From Helianthus annuus (Eukaryota > Streptophyta > Magnoliopsida > Asterales > Asteraceae): a stretch of 64,000 bases of DNA. The stretch lies in the NCBI RefSeq assembly GCF_002127325.2, contig NC_035433.2:122728088-122792087 (forward strand). The letters run 5' to 3'. Shown one piece after another: positions 48,437 through 59,362 of the stretch (its first letter is position 1; every line of letters begins with the position of its first letter). The notes under the pieces are model-generated. The model was not told the origin of the DNA and searched no databases. It saw only the letters and a list, made by a program, of their open reading frames with translations. The position numbers and the translations under genes were made by a program.

Positions 48437-48667
48437 TTAGACCATGTGTAGTGGTTTAGGTCAATAATGCATCTACTATGGGGCGTTTTGCAACACGTGG
48501 CAGTCCAGTCAGCATGAGGCATTATTGGGGGTTATTGCAAAAGTGTCGTAGTAGGAATAATGCCCAATAACGCTCATGCAATCATTTCACAATTATTTTT
48601 TTTAATTTAAAACATAAAAATCTTCATTAATTTAAAAAAAAATTACACTACTTGAAATAAAAAAAAA

Positions 48668-48936
48668 GAGTTAATTACCGTTTTCGTCCCTATGGTTTGT
48701 CAAAAATCACTATTTCTGTACATTAGTTTAAAATGTGCGATTTTAGTCCCCGTGGTTTCACTTTCGTAACCATTTCAATCCATTATTCTGTTAAGTACAG
48801 GGACTGAAATGGTTACGAGGTGGACTGAAATGGTTACGAAAGTGAAACCACAAGGACTGAAATCGCAATTTTTAAACTAATGGACTGAAATAGTGATTTT
48901 TGACAAACCACAGGGACGAAAACAGTAATTAACTCT
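48668..48936. mobile_element. MITE-like inverted repeat nested in the Harbinger element
   Basis: AGAGTTAATTACCGTTTTCG at the left pairs with CGAAAACAGTAATTAACTCT at the right. Inner arms are complementary as well (GTGGTTTCACTTTCGTAACC / GGTTACGAAAGTGAAACCAC). 269 bp. It lies between the broken ORF1 and the left inverted repeat. Confidence 0.85.
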
Positions 48937-48991
48937 GAAAACCGAAAAAAAAAAACAGAATATAAAAAAAACCGAAAAAATAGAAGATGAT

Positions 48992-50200
48992 CTAGAGTCC
49001 ATATTTTTCCCGATTTTTTTGGCGATGCATTTGCGCAAGGATCAACGCGTCGTCTTGGAGGTGGTCGATCGGTTTGGACAAAAACTCAATCTCCTTTTCC
49101 ATTTGCCTCGCCTCTTGCATCTCGTTAAAGTTTTTGGTTTCGGCTACTCGTTCTTTCATAATCTCACAACGTTGGTGGCCGAGGTCGCGAATGTCTTGGA
49201 GACGACGGTTCATCTCCTCGAAATCTTCCTTCAACTCGAAATCGGAAGACGACTCCACCGTTTTTTTTCCCGGTTCGCTTATCCTTTCTTCTACCGGGCG
49301 GTCGGGTCAACTCTTCTTCAAGTTACTCGTCAACGTCCACCACCTCATTTAGATCGACATTGCGACATCCGATGTCGGTGTTTCAGGGTCAACGGAGGAT
49401 GATGTTTTTGACCGTTTAGCTCGACGTCTACTACTAGACGTCATGGTACCTACTAGCGCCCACTTTGGACTTTTTCGTAGTAGATCCCAACACTTATAGT
49501 ACGGGAAAGGGCATTTCGTTTTCTCGTACTCTTCCAAAGACTTCGTTAAAACCCCGACGTCACCTTCTCCGCTCGGGCGATTATCGTAGTTACGTTGGTA
49601 CACTTCTTGAAAGGAATGACACTTGTTGTTGATGTCGGTCCATTTGCTAGAAATGAAATCTTTGTCCCGATGCTCGCCTTTACCCCACGTGCTATAAAAG
49701 AGTGCATGAACCCTATCCCAAAAAACGGGGTCCGTTTGAAAGTTTGCTAAAAATTGAAAAAATAAAAGTAAAATATAAGTTGTATGTTAAAAATAAAAGT
49801 AAAAATATAAGTAAAAAAATAAGTAAAAAAAAATATAAAAGTTACCAATTTCGTGGTCCTCCGAAACGTCGAGCCACGCCCGAGCCAACGTGAATTCCTC
49901 CTCCTTCGTCCAATTAAGGTAAGTATTTTTACGTCGAGGTTCGTTCGCTTCCTTCTTCTTATGCGACCTTCTGCCGCGTTTCGATTTCTCTGCCACCGGT
50001 TCGGGTTGCGTCTCCGGCACGACATCGACATCGGGTTCGGCTTGTTGTTGTGAAGGTTGCGACCCGCCGGCTTGACCAAAGCCAAAAGTGGGTTGCACGA
50101 ATGGAGTAGCGCCATTCAAGTAAGCCGCGTACGTTAACATGCTCGGGTCCATGTCTTGAAGGTTAAACGGGTGTTGCGGTTGGGTTGTGTTAGGGTTCAT
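48992..50200 (-). pseudogene. Harbinger ORF1 (Myb/SANT-like, NAM-associated C-terminal) pseudogene
   Basis: Exon 1 is 50200-49846 (MNPNTTQPQHPF start, proline/glutamine-rich, then NWTKEEEFTLARAWL, the trihelix/SANT-like helix). The intron has GT-AG ends. Exon 2 from 49746 continues FQTDPVFWDRVHALF and on to KCPFPYYKCWDLLRKSPKW. The frame then fails: a 1-base shift near 49370 brings TAA at 49349-49351. In the shifted frame DLNEVVDVDE is followed by TAA, and an A run at about 49259-49266 is one base too long before the last part (ESSSDFELKEDFEEM to REKYGL, stop at 48992). Host copies of such genes are often annotated as glutathione S-transferase T3-like or NAM-associated. In Harbinger elements ORF1 binds DNA and brings the transposase to the nucleus. 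Three lesions make this copy dead. Confidence 0.8.
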
Positions 50201-50551
50201 GGGTCTTGAGGGGACACCAAATGGGGGTCAGAATGGATGCATGTTTGTATAAAATATAGAAGAAGTAGGAGAGAAAGATTGAGAATGTTTGAGTTTTCTT
50301 ATAAAAAATATGGGAAAGTGGGTAAATATATATATAGTAGGTTAATATTTGAATTAAAAAAAAATAAACAAATGACCGTTTGGCAACGGTCATCTCTCGT
50401 CCCAATACAAAATTGAGCATGGTTTAAAAAACGCGCATGTAATTTTTTTCAAAAAACGCTAAAAAACGCCGGTATGTAATGGGCATTGGGCGTGCTTTGG
50501 CGTTTTTTTTGAATTTTTTTTTAAAAAAATGTCACACTACGGAGGGTCTTA

Positions 50552-50891
50552 CAAGCATTGTCAAAGCCTATGGGTTTTGGGCACTTTAATAGACAAAACA
50601 AGAAGAATGGGGGATTTGGAAACTTTCGTTTATATTTTTTTTCTTATTAGAGGTAAAATTTTCTTTTTGAATAATCCTTGGTTAAAAGCAAATGTTCATT
50701 CCCTCTAATAAGAAAAAGTATTACGTTCAAACAATTAGCTTATAACATATACAAAGAAAACTAAAAGCGAAATTTCAACATCAATCATGTGCATAATTTA
50801 TTAAAAAAAATAAAAGTATAAATGTGCATAATTTATTGAAAAAAATAAAAGTATATCACGTACTTAAAAATATATGTGGTTACTACTTGCA
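50552..50891. other. Intergenic, AT-rich
   Basis: Contains two nearby copies of AATGTGCATAATTTATT (about 50790 and 50822). No gene. Confidence 0.55.
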
Positions 50892-50900
50892 TTCATTTTA

Positions 50901-52234
50901 GAGAAAAATGCAATTTGCGTCCTTGTGGTATGTGCCAAACATCAACCTGAGCCCTTAAATTCATTTTTTGGTTTTTTGAGCCCCTGGCCTTATAAATTCA
51001 TAACAGTTTGAGTCATCCTGTCACACTGCCATTTGTTTGACTATTTGAGCCAAGGGTAAGACCGTCTTTTGTCATCTCTTCCCTTCTAAAAACCCCAAAT
51101 AGCTTTATTAAGCTAAATACATATAAACAGAAACAATCCTTTCTCTCTCTCTCTCTCTCTAAACAAATCCTTCTCTCGTATGTGCAAGAAGCAAATGTGA
51201 ACACTGCAAAGTTCTTTCATAGGTTTCAATAAGCATTGAGCTATTACTCCGGTGTCTGACAAGCATTGAGCTATTACTCCGGTGTTTGAGACTGTTGACT
51301 ACGGTGATGGTTGGGAGCTCCCCCAAGCACACATATTCAAGGTAATTCTTGGAGTAACATACTCGTCTTCATCTTATTATCAAAAGACCCAACATCTTAA
51401 TTTCTAACTATGATTATAGAAATCGAATTTTGGATTATTATAAAATAGCGGTTCTAGGGTTCTTAATGGGGAAGAAGACAAAGTGAACAATTGGTTCAAA
51501 TATTTTTTAGTTTCAGCTTTAAAACAAAAAAGACAATCCAGGCCTACTTGTTGCAATGTTGCTTCTTCCTATAGACGACCCTGTTCGAGTCCCTCGTGGT
51601 CAAATGTTTTGTTTTATTTTCTTATGAATCTGGGTGATAAATGGGATCCAAGTCTGAACCACAGACCTTATTTTCAAATACAACAAAGTAAGTATGCGTG
51701 TATATTAGTGAAAAGTAATTATCATGGAATATAAAATTGCCATAAATAACACCATCAAAATCTTCTAAATGTTTAGTCATCATCATTTTTTTTTCCCAGA
51801 TCATTCAACAATTATCCTTCACACTTACCCTCAAACAGTCAGCACCACCCAGTGTTAGTGATTTGTCGGAGATGAAGGTTGTGGTGCTTTTGGAGATGGT
51901 GGTGTTGGTTGCTCAAGGTTGAAGGAATGAAGGTGGTGGCCACACGATGGTGGTGGGATAAAGAGAGGGATAAGATATGGTGGTGTTGATTATTAAATCA
52001 ATGATTTCTTAACAAAATATTTCACTCATACCATAGGGATGCAAAGTGTTATTAATATATGCCAAAAGACGGTCTTACCCCTGGCTCAAACAGTCAAACT
52101 GACGGCACATTGACGGAGGGACTCAAAGTGTTATGAATTCATAAGTTCAGCGGCTCAAAAAACAAAAAAAATGAATTTAGAGGCTCAGGTTGATGTTTCA
52201 CACAAACCACAGGGACGCAAATTGCATTTTTCTC
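50901..52234. mobile_element. Mutator-like element with long inverted repeats (Pack-MULE candidate)
   Basis: The left end GAGAAAAATGCAATTTGCGT and the right end ACGCAAATTGCATTTTTCTC begin inverted repeats of about 175 bp (50901-51075 and about 52060-52234). The flanks TTCATTTTA (50892-50900 and 52235-52243) are a perfect 9-bp target duplication, the Mutator signature. The roughly 980-bp interior has a (CT)n run (51141-51161), a 30-bp tandem duplication (51231-51290) and an exon-like piece ending in a splice donor (reading VDYGDGWELPQAHIFK, 51295-51341), suggesting captured host DNA. There is no transposase. Confidence 0.88.
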
Positions 52235-52268
52235 TTCATTTTATTATAAATTATTAGTTTGATCTAAA

Positions 52269-55200
52269 TCTATAATACTATAAAAAGGAGAAGTGATGTA
52301 CAAGATGGTAATTTTGCCATATTTACAACTTATAAAACATCATGTACAAGGATGTATAAGCCATTTTAAAAGGGTTTTACTCAAAATTTTAAGACACTTC
52401 AGGGGTAAACTAGGCTTTTCACCCAATGAATTAAATGGGATTTGATGCTAGCCTGCAAATGAAGCGTCTCGCCTCCATACCACACACGGTTACATATCTC
52501 TCCTCATCTCTACGAAAACCACCTCAAATCTTATTATTCTCCTTCGTCACTCTCATCCACCACCCCTACGCCACCATAACCGCTGCCATGGGAGACGATT
52601 CCGGCATGGACGCTCTTCACATTCTCGAGTTTTCGTTTAACTTCAATCGCTTATCTAAATTTGTTTTCATTGCGGCCGTAACCCCAACTCAAATCCTCAT
52701 CCAACTGTCTTAGAGGTATAATATTTCAGATTTGTTATCTTTTAGTTTTGAAATTCGATTATATAAAACCCTAGATGTTTTGTGTTAATTGACGTTTGTT
52801 TCTATCCAAGTTCGGGTTTTTATTTGGGGGTTTATGTTAGTTTGAAGCTGTGTGATTGATGAAGAAAGTAATAGATAAGATGATCAATTGGGAATTTCTT
52901 GTGGAATAAAAGGATTTCTTTTGTTAAATGGGAGTAGAAGTGTTTTAAATTAGGTTAAATAAATTTGTAAATTAGCAATTTTGTGTAACCATTTGAATCT
53001 ATGATGGTTAGTTATGTTGTAGCTGGTTTGAAGTTGGATGACTTGATACTGATTACTTGATTTGTCGATACCTCGATAGTTATAAGAGGAATCTGTTTAT
53101 CTGCCCCTTCACAGAACATGTTATTGTGACCTCAAGTCACATTAATTAAATAATTAGTTCCATAAGGACAGTCGAAACGCCCCTTAATGATTATGATTTT
53201 CTGATTATTTTTGGGTAAAATAATAAGACACTAAAAATTCAGAATAGGTGACCTCAATTAGGTTTTTTTTGTTTCAATGTTAGTTGGTGTTGATTGTCTT
53301 ACAGATTAGATCAACTTCATCCTCAATGGCACCACAACGCTTTCATGACGTTCGAGAAAGTGCCCGATCAGATGTTCCTACCATGCTCCATTTGTGCGCA
53401 GAGGTAACACGTTATTGATTATATGTATAAACGGAGATTTGTATGATTTATCGAGTTTAAGTTTTTGATAATATAATGAATTAAGTTTGGTTCTGATTAA
53501 TCACGATTATAGTATGAGTTTTGTGGATTATTTAGATCAAATCATCTATCGGTTTTTACACCTAATTGTGAATTCAATTCACTTCACGGAAGTACTGGGA
53601 GCTTTGTGTGTTAATAGGGGTCTTGGGGCGGACCTGTTTCGGATCTTGTTAAATTTTATAAGAACTATCTTAAAGATTTGAACAAAAAGGTATCCGGTCA
53701 ATTTTTAAGAAGGCAGCATGTAGTCAGGTTAGTCTCTCCTCTACCCTTTTGGCCAATTTTTGGAAAACAAAAGTCAGCATAATGCCTTTTTGGGTCGGTT
53801 TATGTCAGCTAGGGCTGTGTAACAATGTCCGATTTGTGACAGTCACCTCTATTTCCATCCCACCCCCAGTTAAGAACAACACATTGATTAACGATGAAGA
53901 AGCATACAGGATGATATTGGAGATCCAGGGTTTGGTCGAAGGTTTCATGGTAAGCCAATTTCGTGTTTTATACAGCTTAATGCATTCTGGTTGAAATGGG
54001 CATGTTTCGATTTTGCTTTATATCAAATTGGCCAGATATGATATGTTTTTGTAAATGGTAATCAAATGTGCTCTGTAAAAGTTAATTCTTTCTTCGCAAT
54101 AATCAGAGTATTATATAGTATATTTCCTGTAAGAATTGTAATTCAACATGTGTTGTTGGGTTGATGCAGGTACAACTAGGTAATTATCTTATATATAAGA
54201 CTATTAGAAAGTTGAGTGATTGGATAAGGAGCCAGTCTTGTCGACTAAGCCTTGCAAAACAGGTAGGTTGAGTGATGAATCAGACTGGGTTTGGGTGAAA
54301 ACGGGTTTTGAGAAAAAAATGCGTTCGGCTGGTGATCCAATTGTGTAAACTAGCAGATGTGGGCGCCAAAACATATATTCTACAAATTGGCACACGATGT
54401 CAACATCTGTACTTTTTTTGGAGACTAGATCTAGAGGGTCTGTTTCGTTCATCTACGAGTTTTGACCCATTTTTATCAAGTTCGTCTCTCTTGGCGATTA
54501 AGGTAACCATTGCACCCCTTTCTTTTTATTTATTTTTCCCATTTATCTCTAAGAGTTTAAAATTTAACTTCATAAAATCAAATCTTACAAGTTAGAAATA
54601 ACAAAACATCGTGTATATTTTTACATGACACATTACTTCCATTTATTATTAATTTTTCATGTAAACCAAGGGCTTCCATCGATTTACTTATGGATGAGAA
54701 GGTAGATTATATTTAGTTTCTAAACATTTTTCCCGCCCAGTTAGATTATACGTTTCAATTGTGATTCCGAGATTCTGACAACAGATCATTTATTTACGTC
54801 ATGTTAGGTGTCTACGGTGATTTAGCAGCGTGTTAGTGTGTGGTCCGGTGTTCTGCAAATTTTCGCCTTTTCGGTTAGAGGCCTTTTGGAGTTTCACTGT
54901 CATGTGGGATTGTCAAAGCAAAAATTAGAAGTGTTTCATGGCATTGTCATATTGGTGTGTTGGCGGATATGGAAAGTGAGGAATGAGATGTTTTTTCCCG
55001 AGTATCGAGGTGGAAATAAAAGACATTATAGGAGACGTAAGGTCTATATGGTTATTTTGGTTCAAGAATATATCAAAGGGTAAATCGTTAGAATGGTCAA
55101 AAAAAAAAAAAAATGGCACAATCCCATTTTTGTTCCATCAGATCCTTGTTTCCTAATTAATGAGATTTGAGAGGTGTTTAGCAGTATACATACTGTAGGG

Positions 55201-55919
55201 TTTTTTTCCATAAAAAACAAGCAAGGTGTGACTGGTAAGTTGACTTTTGGACTTTGACAACATGTTTTTTCAACTATTATGACCAGATTGTTCAATCTAC
55301 TTGGAAGCTTTAGTGGAGATAATAGTAATATGGTATTAGGGGGATGATGTTCATCAAGTATCTTTATAAAAGTTTTAAAGAAGTGAGTTGAAGTTTAGTT
55401 TTGTTAAGGTCTTTGACTAAATGAAAAGGTCAACTGTTGAGTTAAGTGTTTATAAATTGATTGTTTTTGTTAGAAAATAAAATTTATTAACGGTTGAAAT
55501 ATTTTTTAAGGGGTTTAGATAAATACAGTGAAGTAGTGAACTGAAGTTTAGTAAAAGTTTTATGCCATATAAGGGGATATAGAAGATCTAGGGTTGCATT
55601 CTTATAAATATTCTTACAATACCTATTTTATAAATATCTTACGTTTGCATTTCGTTTCTTTGATTACGAGTCTATTTAATGTTGGTTAGGGTTCTTCCCT
55701 TTTGATTTGGTTGCTTTGTCTATGTCGATAGTGTCCAGCTGTCTTTTTAAACATGTTTTTTTAAAAATTTTGATAGAGTCCAACAAGTGGTGGTTTGGAA
55801 ACCAATGTATTAGAAACTTTAACATTACCAATATGCAACCTCAGTGGTGGTTGTTGTAGAGCAGGTTAATACTACCATTTATGCAATGTGTCGCGGCAAC
55901 GCGCGGGCATTCCCACTAG
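52269..55919 (+). mobile_element. Helitron carrying gene fragments
   Basis: The 5' end TCTATAATACTATAAAAAGG is preceded by A. The 3' end has CGCGGCAACGCGCGGG followed by CTAG at 55916-55919 and then T. 3,651 bp. Exon-like blocks on the plus strand end in donor-like GT: 52435-52713 (open 92 codons), 53305-53403 (after TTACAG; two frames open, one reading LDQLHPQWHHNAFMTFEK), 53623-53727 (reading YKNYLKDLNKKVSGQFLRRQ) and about 53872-53949 (INDEEAYRMILEIQGLVEGF). I do not recognise the source gene. A LINE fragment lies inside at 54838-55112. There is no Rep/helicase gene. Confidence 0.75.
54838..55112 (+). pseudogene. LINE reverse-transcriptase C-terminal fragment with oligo(A) end
   Basis: ILVCWRIWKVRNEMFF followed, after a frame change, by KGKSLEWSK is the end of plant L1-type proteins (W-x-I-W-K-x-R-N-E, then the Trp-rich tail). 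It closes with an A run at about 55099-55112. The 5' part is missing, as expected of truncated LINE copies. It sits within the Helitron at 52269-55919. Confidence 0.6.
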
Positions 55920-56012
55920 TTTTATTAAAAAGGTCAGCTTTAGCAGGACCAAAATCAAGCCAATGATCTCTTAATCAATCAATAAATGTAAACAAAATTA
56001 AAGTTTAAAGGC

Positions 56013-56070
56013 ATTTTAATATGCTTAACCAATAGTTGAATATTTTAATATGCTTAACCAATAGTTGAAT
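56013..56070. repeat. Perfect 29-bp tandem duplication
   Basis: ATTTTAATATGCTTAACCAA and the nine following bases are repeated at once (56013-56041, 56042-56070). Confidence 0.85.
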
Positions 56071-56264
56071 ACTTTTTCCTTTTCCCTTTTCACGTTGCCA
56101 ACAAGACTCTTGGCTTTGTAGTATTGGATTATCAACCACGCTTTTTCCTTTTTCGTTATTGCATATCTATCACTCTAGCTTCAATTATTAATATTAAAAT
56201 TATATGATCATGTAACATTAAGAAGCGTCACATTTCTTACATAACCGGTTTTAATTAAATAATG

Positions 56265-56400
56265 TGTCCAAGTCTCTTGGCTTAATGACACCAAGTGTTT
56301 ATGCACACCAAACTTATGCGTTATGTCGTATCCATACCAAATGGAGATCTTTCTCCAAACTGTTTTGGCCACAGGACATTCTAGGAATGCGTGAGACAGT
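56265..56400 (-). pseudogene. LINE zinc-finger-domain fragment
   Basis: The minus strand reads SHAFLECPVAKTVWRKISIW with no stop over about 130 bases. H-x-F-x-x-C-x(7)-W is the zinc-binding region that follows the reverse transcriptase in plant L1-type elements. It is only a short relic. Confidence 0.65.
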
Positions 56401-56403
56401 TTC

Positions 56404-56779
56404 CAGTAACGGATCTAGAAGAAAAAATCTGGGGTAGCGTAGAAAAAAATTGACCTACAGGCAGTGGCGAAGCTTGACGTTTTCGACGCGGGGGTCGGAA
56501 AACGTATATACCTAAAATTTCTATAGAATCGGGGGGTCGAAAACGTATATACCAAAAAATTTCTATACGAAAACTACATATATAACACTACTGAGCAAAA
56601 AGTTCGGGGGGTCGGGCGCCCCTCCCGGCCCCTTCAAAGCTTCGCCAATGCCTAGAGGTATCCTAATACTTGCTCAGGGTTATCCTAGATAAAACGAAGA
56701 AGAAGAAAGTTTTACACATCGCCGATAAAGTTAAAGGGTAACGAAGGCTACCCCTACCTCTAAGCTATGTCCGCCACTG
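56404..56779. mobile_element. Decayed hAT-like element hosting a younger MITE
   Basis: CAGTAACGGATC at the left and GTCCGCCACTG at the right look like hAT ends. The flanks ACAGTTTC and ACGATTTC match at six of eight bases. Inside it sits the complete 189-bp MITE (56462-56650). Confidence is limited by the diverged flanks. Confidence 0.45.
56462..56650. mobile_element. 189-bp hAT-type MITE, second complete copy
   Basis: CAGTGGCGAAGCTTGA ... CAAAGCTTCGCCAATG, with flanks CCTACAGG and CCTAGAGG (seven of eight). It is inverted relative to the copy at 39998-40186 and the same length. Confidence 0.85.
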
Positions 56780-58363
56780 ACGATTTCTACCCCCATCCCC
56801 TATAAAGGCAGCAACCCGAATTGAACTGAGTGGTGTTATTTCATATTTGTAAAGTGTGATTGAGATGTAATTGTGTAGATTAGGGTTTCACGGTGGCGGA
56901 GATGAGCGGACAACGGCAGTGGTTCTGCCAGAGTTTATAGTTACACGGAGTATAACTGGGTTGCAGATCTGGGTTAGGGGCGGTGGGTGTGCCCGGAGTG
57001 GTGGCGGCGGGATGAGGTGGTGGTGGCAAGATGTGGTGGTTAGGGTTTTAGGGTTAGGAAATTGGGGAAGATGAAGTGTATATGCAATTTTTTTGATTTT
57101 ATTTATTAAAAATTTAGATAAAATATGAATTGACCAAAATACCCTTAAGTGAATAAACTTAACTGAAATTTTTAATAGGGTTAGTACTAAAGGACATAGA
57201 GTGTAATGGGTTTTGCAAATAAAGAATTGTGACTGTAATTATTGAAGTTAAAGACTATCCGTTGCAATCCGGTACAAACATAAAGGATGAAAAGTGTAAT
57301 TTATCCAACATAAAAAGATCAAACACTTATACATCTATATTTTTTTTCCTAATCATCACATAAAACAACAAAAAAAGCAATAAAGAAACCATACTAATTC
57401 TATATCAGAATTCTGATGTAATATGGGCCGGTCTTGCCGGAATTTTGGTTTTTCCGGAAAAAAAGTTGTCTAGTCGTGAACAGTGGCAGCGTCAAGTCAC
57501 TGAGAGTTTTTTTGGGGGCGGTATTTGGATTGAAATGGGTGGATGAGTTTGGATTATTTATTTAGTTCATATTTTTTAGGTTGGGTTTGGGCTTGAGTTA
57601 ATAAAAATAGATTGTAGATTGGGCTTTCATTGGGTTAAGTAATTAAGTGAATAAGTGGTTAAAGAATAATTATATAAATTGTGTTATATACTTATATCTT
57701 AAATAATAACCAGTGTTAATTTTTTTTTATAAATTCATAATTTTTTTTTAAGTGGAGATTTTTCAAGGGGTGCGGGTGAAAATTTCCAAGTGGTGCGGTC
57801 GGAATTTCCGGCGAAAAATAACACTAAAAATTATTTTTTCAAAGGGTACGCCCGCCCACCCATGGCTTGGGGTGGACACGCCCTTGTTCGTGTTTTATTG
57901 TGTGTATTTTAATAGGTTGGGTTAACACGATATGCCATCCTCGTAATGACCAAATTCCAACTCCGATTCACTACTTGCATAATTTGAAAACTTCAATTGG
58001 ATCTCAAATGATTTTCACACTTCAAAAGGTTCAAGTTCCGGGTTTTCTTATTTCCTGTTTTTTTTTCTTTTAACGGCGAGTTCCGTAACCATACAAGTGT
58101 ACTAAATAAAAACAATAATAGATGTACAAAAGTGTACTAAAACAGTAATAGATGTCGGCACTCTTGGATTTGTGGGGTAGACTTGAACACGATTATCATT
58201 TGGATAGGAGAACCAAGGTGGCCCAATGGGCCCAATACATTATCTATTAATAAAAAAGTTTTCGCCACTTAAAAACTTTTGCTCGACTAGACTACTCTTA
58301 CTTTTTCTTTTGTGTAAATTGACTGCTTAATCTTATTTTCTATCCATCATTTAATGACTACTT
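56780..58363. other. Intergenic, no gene recognised
   Basis: A GGTGG-rich stretch at about 56895-57040 begins with ATTAGGGTTTCACGG but has no protein signal. 57180-57310 is a half of an inverted-repeat element with GTGTAAT words. 57765-57865 repeats the sequence seen at 24840-24965. An oligo(T) and AACGGCGAGTTCCG at about 58057-58085 resemble a retroposon tail. Confidence 0.5.
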
Positions 58364-58371
58364 ATGAAAAT

Positions 58372-59354
58372 TAGGGGCGTGAATTTCTGACACGATCCGA
58401 AAACCCGATACGAACCTAACACGAAATTCGCAGGTTTAGGTTTAGTCTAAACAGGTTCGGGTCAGTTTCAGGTTGAACCCGCAAACCCGTTTAGGTTAAC
58501 GGGTCGGGTTCGGGTCAACCTGGTCGGGTTGGCGGGTTGACCCGTTTAACACATTTATACTATATTATATTTTTTTACAATATATTTTATGTCATAAATT
58601 AAGGCCCAAACTATTTACACACTTGGTGTGTAGATAGACACCCAAAAAAGGTGTTTTTTGTCCTTATATGCACACCCTGCAGTGTCGAACTGTGGCCAAA
58701 ACGCGGCGTTTTGGTCCGGTTAAGCAGACAAAGGCTGATGGGTGTCTGACGGGTCTGTTGACTGGACCAAACGCCGAGCTTTGGCCGCGTTTTGGTCCCG
58801 TCACCCAGACCGGGTGTCAGTCTTTTGTCTGGTTGACAGGACCAAAACGCGGCCAAAACTCGGCGTTTTGGTCCGGTCAACAGACCCGTCAGTCTTTGTC
58901 TAGTTAACCGGACCAAAACGCCGCGTTTTGGCCACAGTTCGACATTGCAGAGTGTGCATATAAGGACAAAAAACACCTTTTTTGGTGTGTAAATAGGCAA
59001 AATGATGTGTAGATAGGTACACCCTAAATTAAATGGGGTGTGTATTTTATGCAATGATTATAACTTAAAAAGAGAAATTAACATAGATTTTATAATTTAA
59101 ATATGATATTATTATATACATTTGTATTTTTTAGTGTAAATTTTAATTTTAATATATTAATTTCAGAATAAAATAAAAAAATTTGGGTTGAACGGGTCGT
59201 GTTCGGGTCAACCCATGAAACTTCGGGTCGTGTTTGGGTTCTTATATAGGATACGATTTTCGGGTTCGGGTCGGGTTCGGGTTTGTGTAAAATTTTCGGG
59301 TTCGGGTCTGGTTGAACTCGCCAACCCGCGAACACGACCCGTTTAGCACCCCTA
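58372..59354. mobile_element. hAT element interrupted by a palindromic MITE
   Basis: The ends TAGGGGCGTGAATTTC and GTTTAGCACCCCTA are inverted repeats. The flanks ATGAAAAT (58364-58371 and 59355-59362) are a perfect 8-bp target duplication. Subterminal sequence is full of GGGTCGGGTTCGGGT. Removing the nested element (58603-59024) and one copy of its duplication leaves about 553 bp. No transposase. Confidence 0.9.
58603..59024. mobile_element. 422-bp near-perfect palindromic MITE nested in the hAT element
   Basis: The left and right halves are complementary almost throughout (ACACCCAAAAAAGGTGTTTT, GGCCAAAACGCGGCGTTTTG and their complements). The whole unit could fold into one hairpin of about 190 bp. 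The flanks TAAATTAA (58595-58602 and 59025-59032) are a perfect 8-bp duplication. It is GC-rich in the centre, unlike its surroundings. Confidence 0.88.
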
Positions 59355-59362
59355 ATGAAAAT

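Larger units (their letters stand above)
48440..50548. mobile_element. PIF/Harbinger element carrying only ORF1
   Basis: The ends GACCATGTGTAGTGG and CACTACGGAGGGTC are inverted repeats with the GTAGTG core of Harbinger termini. TTA flanks both sides (48437-48439, 50549-50551), the family's 3-bp duplication. The 2,109-bp body holds a minus-strand ORF1-type gene (48992-50200) and a nested MITE (48668-48936). There is no DDE transposase gene, so movement would need help in trans. Confidence 0.85.

Noticed and set aside
49019..49402. Plus-strand ORF of 127 codons
   Set aside because: It is the shadow of the Harbinger ORF1 pseudogene on the minus strand.
56895..57060. GGTGGCGG-rich stretch starting ATTAGGGTTTCACGG as a possible gene start
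   Set aside because: No continuing exon or protein motif; low-complexity sequence.
58611..59054. ORFs on both strands through the palindrome
   Set aside because: A palindrome without stops gives mirrored ORFs; the peptide is repeat-derived.
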